From assembly GCA_025463265.1 (NCBI GenBank), contig JAOBWH010000086.1, positions 1 to 55,827 on the forward strand: DNA of 55,827 nucleotides. Direction: 5' to 3'. Under the pieces are notes generated by a model, which did not search any database, was not told where the DNA came from, and saw nothing but the letters and a program-made list of their open reading frames with translations. The position numbers and the translations under genes were made by a program. The DNA comes from Ilumatobacteraceae bacterium (GTDB taxonomy: Bacteria > Actinomycetota > Acidimicrobiia > Acidimicrobiales > Iamiaceae). Of this stretch, positions 25,550-33,659 are shown in pieces; the stretch's first letter is position 1, and every line of letters starts with the position of its first letter.

Positions 25550-27481
25550 TCAGGGAGTGACGATGGGGAACATCAAGGTGAACGAGTCGAGCGTGGCGAG
25601 GAACGCGTCGAGCGCAGCGCGGTCGCCGGTGACGCGCAGGGAGCCGGCGTCGACCAGGGTCGCCAGCTCGCCGACCGGATCGGTCGAGAACACGAGCTGG
25701 GCGAGCGGGGCGTGGTCGCCTTCGAGGCCCAGATCGGCGGCCGTCAGCCCCTCGGGATCGGCGTCGAGGCGGATGCCGTGCAGCGCCCCGCGCTCGATGC
25801 CGACGCGCCAGCGCTCGCCCCGGTCCGTGGCGGTCAGGTCGATCGCCCACGCCCGCTCCGCCGCCGCCAGGCCGTCGATGCGCACGCCCAGGTAGTCGAG
25901 CAGCATCTCGGTGGTCATGGCCGCCACCGTGTCGGGCGCAGCGGTCGAGCTGATCCCGAGCTGAGGGTGGCCGTGGCGGAGCTCCTGCGCTCCGGTCAGG
26001 TAGAAGTCGCGCCACGGACCGGACTCGGCCTGGTAGCCGAGCTGCTCGAGGGCATCGGCCTCCAGGGCCCGAGCTGCGGCGTTGCTGGGGTCGGCGAACA
26101 CGACGTGGCCGACGACCTCGGCCACCCAGCGGTAGTCGCCCTCGTCGAACGACGCTCGGGCCCTGTCGAGCACGGCCTCGGCCCCGCCCATGAAGTCCAC
26201 GTACCGCTTCGCAGCCTCGGCGGGCGGGTGCGGGTGGAGGTGGGCGGGGTTGCCGTCGAACCAGCCCAGGTAGCGCTGGTACACGGCCTTGGCGTTGTGG
26301 TTGACCGTGCCGTAGTAGCCCCGGCTCGCCGGCGTGGCCTCGAGCTCGGCGGGGAGGCGCAGCTCCTCGGCGATCTCGGCCGAGGTGAGGCCGTGGTTGG
26401 CGAGGCGCAGGGTCTGGTCGTGGATGAACCGGTAGGTGTCGCGCTGCTGGGCGAGGTGGGTGACGATCTCGTCGCGCCCCCAGCGCGGCCAGTGGTGGCT
26501 GGCGAAGCACACGTCGGTGTCGTCGGCGTAGAGGTCGATGGCCTCCTGCAGGTACTTGCTCCACCCGAGCGCGTCGCGGACCTGCGCGCCCCGGGGCGTG
26601 TAGAGGTTGTGGAGCGTGCAGGTGCAGTTCTCGGCCATGCACAGCACCCGGTGGTCCGGGAAGTGGAAGTTCATCTCGCTGGGCGCCTCCGTGTTTGGCG
26701 TCACCTGGAACACGATCCGCACGCCGTCGACGACCAGCTCGGCGTGGGTCTCGTGCACCTCCTCGGTGGGCGCGATCAGCCCTTGGGTGCCAAGTGCAGG
26801 GACGCCCTTGCCCAGCCCCGCGTCGACGTGGCCGTGCGGGCCCGGAGGCAGCAGCGCGCCGTACATGTAGCTGCCTCGCCGGGTCATGACGTTGCCGGCG
26901 ACGACGTTCTCGCTGACCGCCGCCTCGAGGAAGCCGGCCGGCGCGATGACCCGGACCCGGCCGCTCGCGACGTCGGCCTCGTCGATGACGCCGCGGACGC
27001 CGGCGAAGTGGTCGACGTGGCTGTGGGTGTAGATCACCGCGGTCACCGGGCGGGCGCCGAGGTGCTCCTCCACCAGGGCGAGCGCCGCCCGGGCCGTCTC
27101 GACGGAGGTGAGGGGGTCGATGACGATCCGGCCCTCGGTGCCCTCGATCACGGTCATGTTGGCCAGGTCGAGGCCACGGACCTGGTGGAAGCCGGGGGCG
27201 ATCTCGAAGAGGCCGGCCTCGTTGTTGATCTGCGCCTGGCGCCACAGGCTCGGGTTGACCTCGGCCGGGGCGGCGCCGCCGAGGAACCCGTACGCGTCGA
27301 GGTCCCAGACCGGCCACCCACCGTCGTGGTGGACCTGCCGGGGTGCCGCCGCCACCCGGCCCCGCGTCGCTCGCTCTCGGTCCGGATCGTCGCCGGTCAG
27401 GAACGGCAGGCGGGCGACGGCCGCGTTGGCGGCCACGGTGGCCTCGGTCGCAGGCTTGGGGGTGAGGTCGGGATCGCTCAT
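25550..27481 (-). CDS. Type III (Zn-dependent) alkylsulfatase, SdsA1-like
   Basis: A 643-residue alkyl/aryl-sulfatase hydrolysing linear primary alkyl sulfates such as SDS to alcohol and sulfate. Domain order is an N-terminal metallo-beta-lactamase domain (metal motif THSHVDHFAGV around residues 150-160, plus AENCTCTLHNLYTPRGAQ), a helical dimerisation domain (YLGWFDGNPAHLHPHPP), and a C-terminal SCP2-like domain. No export signal is evident. ATG 27481 has AGTCTG (CAGACT on the coding strand) six bases upstream; ATG 27499 would add six residues. It is divergent from znuA with a Zur-like site in between, notable because the enzyme itself needs two zinc ions. Confidence 0.9.
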   Translation of the reverse strand: MSDPDLTPKPATEATVAANAAVARLPFLTGDDPDRERATRGRVAAAPRQVHHDGGWPVWDLDAYGFLGGAAPAEVNPSLWRQAQINNEAGLFEIAPGFHQVRGLDLANMTVIEGTEGRIVIDPLTSVETARAALALVEEHLGARPVTAVIYTHSHVDHFAGVRGVIDEADVASGRVRVIAPAGFLEAAVSENVVAGNVMTRRGSYMYGALLPPGPHGHVDAGLGKGVPALGTQGLIAPTEEVHETHAELVVDGVRIVFQVTPNTEAPSEMNFHFPDHRVLCMAENCTCTLHNLYTPRGAQVRDALGWSKYLQEAIDLYADDTDVCFASHHWPRWGRDEIVTHLAQQRDTYRFIHDQTLRLANHGLTSAEIAEELRLPAELEATPASRGYYGTVNHNAKAVYQRYLGWFDGNPAHLHPHPPAEAAKRYVDFMGGAEAVLDRARASFDEGDYRWVAEVVGHVVFADPSNAAARALEADALEQLGYQAESGPWRDFYLTGAQELRHGHPQLGISSTAAPDTVAAMTTEMLLDYLGVRIDGLAAAERAWAIDLTATDRGERWRVGIERGALHGIRLDADPEGLTAADLGLEGDHAPLAQLVFSTDPVGELATLVDAGSLRVTGDRAALDAFLATLDSFTLMFPIVTP

Positions 27482-27547
27482 GTCGGGAGTCTGGCCCATG
27501 CCCGCCGAGACGTCTTCCGCCAATACCCCCCGTCGTCCGAGCCTGTT

Positions 27548-27584
27548 TTGACAATGATTCTCATTTCCTCGATAGGTTGGACGC
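27548..27584 (+). promoter_or_regulatory. Zur-like box and promoter of znuA
   Basis: TGACAATGATTCTCA (27549-27563) is a near-palindrome matching the actinobacterial Zur/Fur-type pattern. It is followed by TAGGTT (27573-27578) and, six bases later, ATG 27585. The box therefore covers positions about -36 to -22 of a leaderless promoter, the expected place for zinc-dependent repression. Confidence 0.8.
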
Positions 27585-28502
27585 ATGCGCTGCTCCCCCG
27601 TCGCCGTGCGCACGGCCCGCGCCGTCGCCCTGCTCACCGCCGCGCTGGCGGGGACCCTCGCGCTGGTCGGCTGCGGCGAGCCGGACGGTGGATCGGGCAC
27701 GCCGGAGGACCCGTTGCACGTGGTGGCATCGTTCTACCCGCTGCAGTGGATGGCCCAACAGGTGGGCGGGGACCGGGTCGAGGTGACGAGCCTCACCAAG
27801 CCCGGCGCCGAGCCCCACGACCTCGAGCTGACCCCGCGCGACGTCGGCGCCATCCAGGACGCGGATGTCGTGGCCTTCCTCTCGGAGTTCCAACCCGGGA
27901 TCGACCAGGCCGTCGGGGAGTCCACCGGCAAGGTGTTCGACGCCCGAGACGCCACCGAGCTGGTGGCACCCGACCACGGCGCCACCGACCCCCACTTCTG
28001 GCTGGACCCGGTCCGGATGGCCGAGGTCGCCACCGCGTTCGCCGGCGCACTCGCCGAGGCCGACCCCGCCCACGCCCCCGACTACCGGGCCGACGCCGAG
28101 GCGGTCGGCGCCCGGCTCGCCGACCTCGACGCGGACCTCGAGGCCGGGCTCGCCGACTGCGACTCGACCGACCTGGTGACGAGCCACGAGGCGTTCGGGT
28201 ACCTCGCCCGTCGCTACGGGCTCGAGCAGGTAGGCATCACCGGGCTCACGCCCGATGCGGACCCGTCGCCCAAGGAGCTGGCGGCGGTGGCCGACTTCGT
28301 CGAGGACCACGGCGTGACCACCATCTACTTCGAGACGCTCACCAGTCCGGCCGTGGCCGAGACGCTGGCCTCGGAGGCAGGCGCCGAGACCGCGGTGCTC
28401 GACCCGATCGAGGGCCTCACCGACGAGTCGGCCGGCGACGACTACCTGGAGGTCATGCGGTCCAACCTGGCCACCCTCCGGGCCGGGCAGGGGTGCTCGT
28501 GA
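27585..28502 (+). CDS. znuA: Zinc ABC transporter substrate-binding lipoprotein
   Basis: A 305-residue cluster A-I (ZnuA/AdcA-like) metal-binding lipoprotein. The signal peptide ends LALVGC, giving a lipidated Cys near residue 30. Zinc ligands are His78 (EPHDLELTP), His137 (DPHFWLDP) and His201 (TSHEAFGYLA), with a late aspartate in AVLDPIEGL. The His-rich loop typical of many ZnuA proteins is short here (DHGATDPH). It overlaps znuC by GTGA. Zinc rather than manganese is inferred from the Zur-like box and the operon. Confidence 0.92.
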   Translation: MRCSPVAVRTARAVALLTAALAGTLALVGCGEPDGGSGTPEDPLHVVASFYPLQWMAQQVGGDRVEVTSLTKPGAEPHDLELTPRDVGAIQDADVVAFLSEFQPGIDQAVGESTGKVFDARDATELVAPDHGATDPHFWLDPVRMAEVATAFAGALAEADPAHAPDYRADAEAVGARLADLDADLEAGLADCDSTDLVTSHEAFGYLARRYGLEQVGITGLTPDADPSPKELAAVADFVEDHGVTTIYFETLTSPAVAETLASEAGAETAVLDPIEGLTDESAGDDYLEVMRSNLATLRAGQGCS

Positions 28503-29287
28503 GCAGCGAGCCGGGAACCGGAGCCGCTCCGGTCGTCGAGTTCCGCGACTGCGACATCGGCTACGAGGGCCGAGCCGTGGTGCACGGCCTCGACCTCACG
28601 ATCGAAGCCGGCGAGGTCCTGGGCATCCTCGGGTCGAACGGCTCCGGGAAATCGACGACGATCCGGGGCCTGCTCGGGCTCAGCCCGGTGCTCGCCGGCG
28701 AGGTCCGCCTGTTCGGGCAGCCGCGCAGCCAGTTCCACGACTGGGCGCGCATCGGCTACGTGCCCCAGCGCCAGACCGTCGCCGGCGGGATCCCCTCGAC
28801 CGTCGCCGAGGTGGTGGCATCGGGTCGCCTCACCCAGCTCCGGCCCTGGCGCCGCTCGGGCCGCGGCGACCGCGACGCGGTGGCCGACGCCATCGCCGCC
28901 GTGGGGCTCACCGGCCACGAGCGCACCACGATGACCGCGCTGTCCGGTGGCCAGCAGCGCCGCGTCCTCATCGCCCGGGCGCTCGCCACCCGGCCGGATC
29001 TCCTCGTCCTCGACGAGCCCACGGCTGGCGTCGACCGGGACAACCAGGAGGCGCTGGCCACGGCGCTCGCCGCACTGGTCGAACGAGGGACGACGATCGT
29101 CCTGATCACGCACGAGCTCGGTCCGGTGGAGCCGCTCATCACCCGGGCGATCGTCCTGCGCGACGGCACGATCGTGCACGACGGGCCTCCGCTCGGAGAC
29201 GAGCACCACCATCACCACGACGACGAGTGGCACCACACGCACGGCGACGAGCCGGTGCGCCGTCCCGGCCTCGGGCTGATGGGCTGA
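28499..29287 (+). CDS. znuC: Zinc ABC transporter ATPase with His-rich tail
   Basis: A 262-residue nucleotide-binding subunit of the zinc importer. Walker A is GSNGSGKST, the Q-loop IGYVPQRQTV, the signature ALSGGQQRR, Walker B LLVLDEPTAGVD and the switch histidine VLITHELGPV. The C-terminus carries an unusual His/Asp-rich tail (GDEHHHHHDDEWHHTHGDE), which could bind zinc and act as a local sensor or buffer. GTG 28499 overlaps the znuA stop; the permease follows 10 bases after the stop. Confidence 0.92.
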   Translation: MSSEPGTGAAPVVEFRDCDIGYEGRAVVHGLDLTIEAGEVLGILGSNGSGKSTTIRGLLGLSPVLAGEVRLFGQPRSQFHDWARIGYVPQRQTVAGGIPSTVAEVVASGRLTQLRPWRRSGRGDRDAVADAIAAVGLTGHERTTMTALSGGQQRRVLIARALATRPDLLVLDEPTAGVDRDNQEALATALAALVERGTTIVLITHELGPVEPLITRAIVLRDGTIVHDGPPLGDEHHHHHDDEWHHTHGDEPVRRPGLGLMG

Positions 29288-29297
29288 GGCGGGCGAC

Positions 29298-30131
29298 ATG
29301 GGCCTCCTCCACTACACGTTCATGCAGCGGGCGCTCGTCGCCTCGGTGCTCATCGGCCTCTCGGCGCCGTCCGTGGGCGTCTACCTGGTGCAGCGGCGGC
29401 TGTCGCTCATCGGCGACGGCCTCGGACACGTCGCCCTGGCCGGCGTCGCGGTCGGCATCCTCACCTCGAGCTCCCCGGTCTGGGCCGCGCTCGTGTTCGC
29501 CGTCGGCGGGGCGGTGGCGATCGAGCTCATCCGGGCGCGCGGCCGCACCAGCGGCGACGTGGCGCTCGCCGTGCTGTTCTACGGCGGCATCGCCGGGGGC
29601 GTGGTGCTCATCTCCCAGGCGCCGGGCGGCACGCCGAGCAACCTGAACGCCTACCTCTTCGGCGCCATCACCACGACGACCCGCTCCGATCTCGTGGCCT
29701 TCGCCGTGCTGTCCGCCATCGTCCTGCTCGTCACCCACGGCCTCGGGCGCTACCTGTTCGCGGTGAGCAACGACGAGGAGTACGCCACGGCGTCGGGGCT
29801 GCCCGTGCTGCCGCTGAACCTCCTGCTCGCCATCATGACCGCCGTCACCGTCGTCGTGTCGATGCGGGTGGTGGGCCTGCTGTTGATCAGCGCCCTGATG
29901 ATCGTGCCGATCGCCACCGCCCAGCTCATCGCAGGGAGCTTCCGGGCCACCGTCGCCATCGGCACCGTGATCGGCGTCGTCGCCTCGGTGGCGGGCGTGA
30001 CGACGTCGTACTACCAGGACACCCCGTCGGGCGGGACCATCGTCTTGTTCGCCATCGGCTTCTTCGTGATCGTGGCTGCGGTGACGGGCCTGCGGGAGCG
30101 CCGGCGCGAGCGGGTGCCCGGACCCGTCTGA
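29298..30131 (+). CDS. znuB: Zinc ABC transporter permease
   Basis: A 277-residue ABC-3 family integral membrane permease with about eight hydrophobic segments. Recognisable parts are RALVASVLIGLSAPSVGVYL, the LIGDGLGHVALAGVAVG region, LLLISALMIVPIATAQL and the C-terminal SGGTIVLFAIGFFVIV. It is the third gene of a Zur-controlled znuACB operon. No further gene is evidently in the operon. Confidence 0.92.
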   Translation: MGLLHYTFMQRALVASVLIGLSAPSVGVYLVQRRLSLIGDGLGHVALAGVAVGILTSSSPVWAALVFAVGGAVAIELIRARGRTSGDVALAVLFYGGIAGGVVLISQAPGGTPSNLNAYLFGAITTTTRSDLVAFAVLSAIVLLVTHGLGRYLFAVSNDEEYATASGLPVLPLNLLLAIMTAVTVVVSMRVVGLLLISALMIVPIATAQLIAGSFRATVAIGTVIGVVASVAGVTTSYYQDTPSGGTIVLFAIGFFVIVAAVTGLRERRRERVPGPV

Positions 30132-30182
30132 GGTCCCCGACCGCCAGCCTCCCGATCGGCGCCGTGCTGCCGATGGGTACCG

Positions 30183-31010
30183 GTGTCTGACCCCCTCACC
30201 GTCCGGCGCGTCCGGTTCGGGTGGCCCGACGACCTCGATCCGATCTGGACGCCCCGCACCCCCGAGCTGGCCATCGCCGCCAACTCGGTGTCGATGCTCA
30301 TGCCCCACGCCGAGCCCTACGTGGTGGCGTCCACCCGTGCGGCCCTGGGCGAGGGGCTGATCGCCGACCCGGAGCTGGCCATCCAGGCCCAGGCCTACGT
30401 GGCCCAGGAGGCGCAGCACCACGTCCAGCACCGCCGTTTCAACGACCTGCTGCTGGCGCGCTACCCGTCGCTCGCCCGGATCGACCGGGCCGAGGCGTGG
30501 GTGTTCTCGAAGCTGCGGAGCCGCAGCACCCGGTTCGGCCTGGCCTTCGCCGCCGGGTTCGAGACCATCGCGTTCGTGTCCGCCCGCTGGGTCGACAAGC
30601 ACATGGGGCTCCTGCGCGAAGCCGATCCGACGGCAGCGACGATGTTCCTCTGGCACCTGGCCGAGGAGGTCGAGCACAAGCGGGTCGCGTTCGACGTGTA
30701 CGAGGCGTCCGGCGGCGGCCGCCTCCGCTACTGGTGGGCGATGTGGATGGCCGGCTGGATCCTGGCCCTCGGAGCGCTCGCCGGATCCCTGGCGGTGCTC
30801 TGGTCCACCCGGCGCATCTTCGCCCCCAGCGCCTGGTTCCGGCTCATCGGATGGTCCCTGAGCTTCATCTTCGTGGCCCTCCCGGTGATGGTGGTCTCCG
30901 CCCTGCCGGGCCACCACCCCGATGACCTGGCGGACCCCATCGGCCTGGAGCACTGGCTCGACCACTTCGACCCCGAGACCTCCACCGTGGCCGAGTACGC
31001 CCTTCCGTAG
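30183..31010 (+). CDS. Predicted metal-dependent hydrolase (COG3687-type, ferritin-like)
   Basis: A 275-residue protein of the Metal_hydrol family. The N-terminal half is helical with ferritin-like metal motifs: EAQHHVQHR near residue 75 and EEVEHKRVAFDVYEA near 160. Two hydrophobic C-terminal helices follow (WMAGWILALGALAGSLAVLW and WSLSFIFVALPVMVVSALPG), suggesting membrane association. GTG 30183 is the first plausible start, 52 bases after znuB. Members of this family are uncharacterised; some resemble di-iron oxygenases rather than hydrolases. Confidence 0.8.
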   Translation: MSDPLTVRRVRFGWPDDLDPIWTPRTPELAIAANSVSMLMPHAEPYVVASTRAALGEGLIADPELAIQAQAYVAQEAQHHVQHRRFNDLLLARYPSLARIDRAEAWVFSKLRSRSTRFGLAFAAGFETIAFVSARWVDKHMGLLREADPTAATMFLWHLAEEVEHKRVAFDVYEASGGGRLRYWWAMWMAGWILALGALAGSLAVLWSTRRIFAPSAWFRLIGWSLSFIFVALPVMVVSALPGHHPDDLADPIGLEHWLDHFDPETSTVAEYALP

Positions 31011-31084
31011 CGCTCCGGGGATGACACCGGGCGCGCCACCAACTCGGGAGCGCCGCCCCAGCCGGAGCGGGCACCATGGGTCCC

Positions 31085-32029
31085 GTGACCGCTTCCCTGC
31101 CCCCGTTCCGCTTCGGAGTCCAGTGCTCCTCGCCGCCCGACATCACCGCCACCCGGTGGCGGGAGCTGGCGCAGAAGGTCGAGGACCTCGGCTACCACCG
31201 CCTCACCGTGTCGGACCACCTCGATGACCAGCTCTCCCCCGTCGCCGCCCTCATGGCCGCCGCCGACGCCACCACCGACCTGCGCATCGGCGCCCTGCTG
31301 TTCTGCAACGACTACCGCCACCCGGCGGTGCTCGCCAAGGAGGCGGCCACGCTCGACATCTTGAGCGACGGCCGCTTCGAGCTCGGGATGGGTGCCGGAT
31401 GGATGACATCGGACTACCTCGCCGCCGGCATCCCCATGGACAAGCCGTCGGTCCGCATCGCTCGGCTGGAGGAGGCCATCGCCGTCGTCCGGGGGCTGCT
31501 CTCGGAGGGGCCGTGCACGTTCGCCGGCGAGTTCTACGAGATCGACGGGCTCAGCGGGTCGCCCAAGCCGCTCCAGCAGCCGCTCCCGCTCATGGTGGGC
31601 GGCGGCGGCCGGAAGATCCTGGAGGTGGCCGGCCGCCATGCCGACATCATCGGTCTCAACCCGAAGCTGCCCAACGGGGTGATCGACGCGTCCGCCGGTC
31701 CCGATGCCACCGCCGCCGCCACGGATCGCAAGATCGGCTGGATCCGCGACGCGGCCGGGGACCGCTTCGACCAGATCGAGCTGCACACCCGCATCCACAT
31801 CGCCATCGTCAGCGACGACCGCCAGGGCATGGCCGAGGCCCTCGCCCCCGCGCTCGGCATCAGCCCGGCCGACGCGCTCGAGTCGCCCCACGCCCTCTGC
31901 GGCTCGATCGACGAGATCGCCGACGACCTCCTCGCCCGTCGCGAGCGCCACGGCATCGCGTCGATCGGCCTCAGCCTCGACGCCATGGAGTCCTTCGCCC
32001 CCGTCATCGCCAGGCTCGCGGACGCCTGA
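31085..32029 (+). CDS. LLM-class F420-dependent oxidoreductase
   Basis: A 314-residue luciferase-like TIM-barrel enzyme of the subgroup usually annotated as F420-dependent. Features are FGVQCSSPPDITATRWRELA, TVSDHLDDQLSPVAALMAAA, ILSDGRFELGMGAGWM and the phosphate-contact segment PLMVGGGGRKILEVAGRHAD. GTG 31085 fits CACCAT at 31072-31077 (spacer seven); ATG 31076 would overlap that hexamer. F420 use supports an actinobacterial origin. The substrate is unknown. Confidence 0.87.
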   Translation: MTASLPPFRFGVQCSSPPDITATRWRELAQKVEDLGYHRLTVSDHLDDQLSPVAALMAAADATTDLRIGALLFCNDYRHPAVLAKEAATLDILSDGRFELGMGAGWMTSDYLAAGIPMDKPSVRIARLEEAIAVVRGLLSEGPCTFAGEFYEIDGLSGSPKPLQQPLPLMVGGGGRKILEVAGRHADIIGLNPKLPNGVIDASAGPDATAAATDRKIGWIRDAAGDRFDQIELHTRIHIAIVSDDRQGMAEALAPALGISPADALESPHALCGSIDEIADDLLARRERHGIASIGLSLDAMESFAPVIARLADA

Positions 32030-32038
32030 CCGGGTGGT

Positions 32039-32260
32039 TCAGGCCTGGGTGATCTGGACCTGTTCGCCGAAGAGCTCGACGGTGTCGCCGGGGTGGAGCT
32101 GGCGGCCTCGCCGGGTCTCGACCTCGCCGTTGACGCTGGCCTCGCCGTCCGCGATGAAGTGCTTCGCCTCGGCGCCGCCCTCGGCCCAGCCGGCGAGCTG
32201 CAGGAGCTGCCCGAGGCGGATCATGTCGTCGACGATTTCGACGGTCCGGATGCCGCTCAC
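32039..32260 (-). CDS. S4-domain RNA-binding protein (YaaA/YbcJ-like)
   Basis: A 73-residue protein that is almost entirely one S4 RNA-binding domain: DDMIRLGQLLQLAGWAEGGA, then AKHFIADGEASVNGEVETRR and a closing PGDTVELFG. Small stand-alone S4 proteins bind structured RNA such as rRNA or tRNA. GTG 32260 overlaps the stop of the threonine aldolase gene (GTGA), so it is the second gene of that operon. It is too short for other domains. Confidence 0.88.
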   Translation of the reverse strand: MSGIRTVEIVDDMIRLGQLLQLAGWAEGGAEAKHFIADGEASVNGEVETRRGRQLHPGDTVELFGEQVQITQA

Positions 32261-33351
32261 GCCGCACCGGCCGGCTCGACCGGCTCGACCGGCTCCGCTT
32301 CGAGGATCGCCCGGACGCCGGCGGCGAAGGTGCGCACGTCGTCCTCGGTGGTGGTGAACGAGGTCATCCACCGCACCAGCGAATCGGCCGGGTCCCACTC
32401 CCAGAAGAAGGACCAGGCCCGGAGCTCGGCGAAGCGGTCCCACGGGATGCGGGCGAACACGGCGTTGGCCTCCGGCGCCACCGGGACCTCGACCCCGGGG
32501 ATGTCGGCCACGAGCGTCGCCAGGAGCACGGCCATCTCGTTGGCGTGGCGGGCGTTGGCGAGCCACAGGCCGTCGGCGAGGAGGGCCGAGGCCTGAGCGG
32601 CGACGAACCTCGCCTTCGACGGGAGCTGCCCGGCCTGCTTGCGCACGTGGGCGGCGTGGGCGGCGAGCTCGGGCCGGAGGAACACCACGGCTTCGCCGTA
32701 CATGGCGCCGTTCTTGGTCAGGCCGAAGGTGAGCACGTCGACGCCGGTGTCCACGATCATGGAGCGGATGTCGCCGCCGGCAGCGGCGACGGCGTTGGCG
32801 ATGCGGGCGCCATCGACGTGCAGCAGCAGATCGTGCGCCCGTGCGAACGCACCCAGCTCGCCCAGCTCATCGGTGGTGTAGCGGGTGCCCATCTCGGTGA
32901 CCTGGCTGATGGAGAGGACCCGGGGCTGGACGTGGTGCTCGCTCCCCCGCCAGTCGAGGAACGGGGCCACCGCATCGATGGTGAGCTTGCCGTCGACGTG
33001 CGGGACCGTCGTGATGGTGGACCCCGAGAAGCGGACCGGGGCGCCGGCCTCGTCGACCACGATGTGCGCGGTGTCGGTGGCGATCACGGACTGCCAGCCC
33101 TGGAGCAGGGTGGCCAGCCCGACGACGTTGGCGCCGGTGCCGCCCCAGCACCACACCACCTCGACGGGGGAGCCGAACAGGTCCCGCAGCTGGTCGACCG
33201 CCTCGGCGGTCCAGCGGTCGTCGCCGTAGGCGAGGGCGGGGCCGGTGTTGGCGGCGACGAGGGCGTCCATGACCTGGGGGGCCACGCCGGCGGCGTTGTC
33301 GCTGGCGAAGGAGGCCGCGGGGATGGGGGGCAGCGCAGGCATGGCGTCCAT
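32257..33351 (-). CDS. Threonine aldolase family PLP enzyme
   Basis: A 364-residue beta-eliminating-lyase-fold aldolase, probably low-specificity L-threonine aldolase (threonine to glycine plus acetaldehyde). The opening FASDNAAGVAPQVMDAL is typical. The PLP-binding aspartate is in LLLHVDGARIANA, and the Schiff-base lysine in TFGLTKNGAM. ATG 33351 is used; ATG 33342, three residues later, is equally possible. A repeated EPVEPVEP segment precedes the C-terminus. It is co-transcribed with the S4 protein. Confidence 0.87.
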   Translation of the reverse strand: MDAMPALPPIPAASFASDNAAGVAPQVMDALVAANTGPALAYGDDRWTAEAVDQLRDLFGSPVEVVWCWGGTGANVVGLATLLQGWQSVIATDTAHIVVDEAGAPVRFSGSTITTVPHVDGKLTIDAVAPFLDWRGSEHHVQPRVLSISQVTEMGTRYTTDELGELGAFARAHDLLLHVDGARIANAVAAAGGDIRSMIVDTGVDVLTFGLTKNGAMYGEAVVFLRPELAAHAAHVRKQAGQLPSKARFVAAQASALLADGLWLANARHANEMAVLLATLVADIPGVEVPVAPEANAVFARIPWDRFAELRAWSFFWEWDPADSLVRWMTSFTTTEDDVRTFAAGVRAILEAEPVEPVEPAGAA

Positions 33352-33501
33352 CGTCGCACGTCGCCGACCGGCCTCCACCGACCCCGCCGAGCTCCACGCC
33401 CTCGATGACCGCTGTGGTCGGGGATCTCCCGGGAAACGCGCAGATGCTCTGGGCGTTGCTGACGCCGAAGCCCGGCGAGGAACCCCACGGCAGACGCGGC
33501 G

Positions 33502-33537
33502 CGAGCAGCTCGAGCAGCTCGAGCAGCTCGAGCAGCT
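33502..33537. repeat. 9-bp tandem repeat, about four copies
   Basis: The unit CGAGCAGCT is repeated head to tail about four times between the threonine aldolase gene and the large secreted-protein gene. Each unit junction contains AGCTCGAGC-like self-complementary sequence, so the tract can fold into alternative hairpins. It is not inside a supported gene. Confidence 0.8.
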
Positions 33538-33659
33538 GACACGTCACGGTGAGGCCACAGGGTGACAGGGGGAGATGGATGTCACCCTGCGCGGACGGCG
33601 CACCTACGGTTGTTCGTGCAACCGGTACCAGGCGGTGCCGGGCAGGCCAGGGGGCAGAT

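Noticed and set aside
25712-28498. Very long plus-strand frame running into znuC
   Set aside because: The part before 28499 is antisense to the alkylsulfatase and overlaps znuA. Only the last 262 codons encode ZnuC, with a GTGA-coupled start.
33502-33537. Possible CRISPR-like array
   Set aside because: The units are 9 bp and contiguous without spacers. No CRISPR array or cas gene was seen anywhere in the window.
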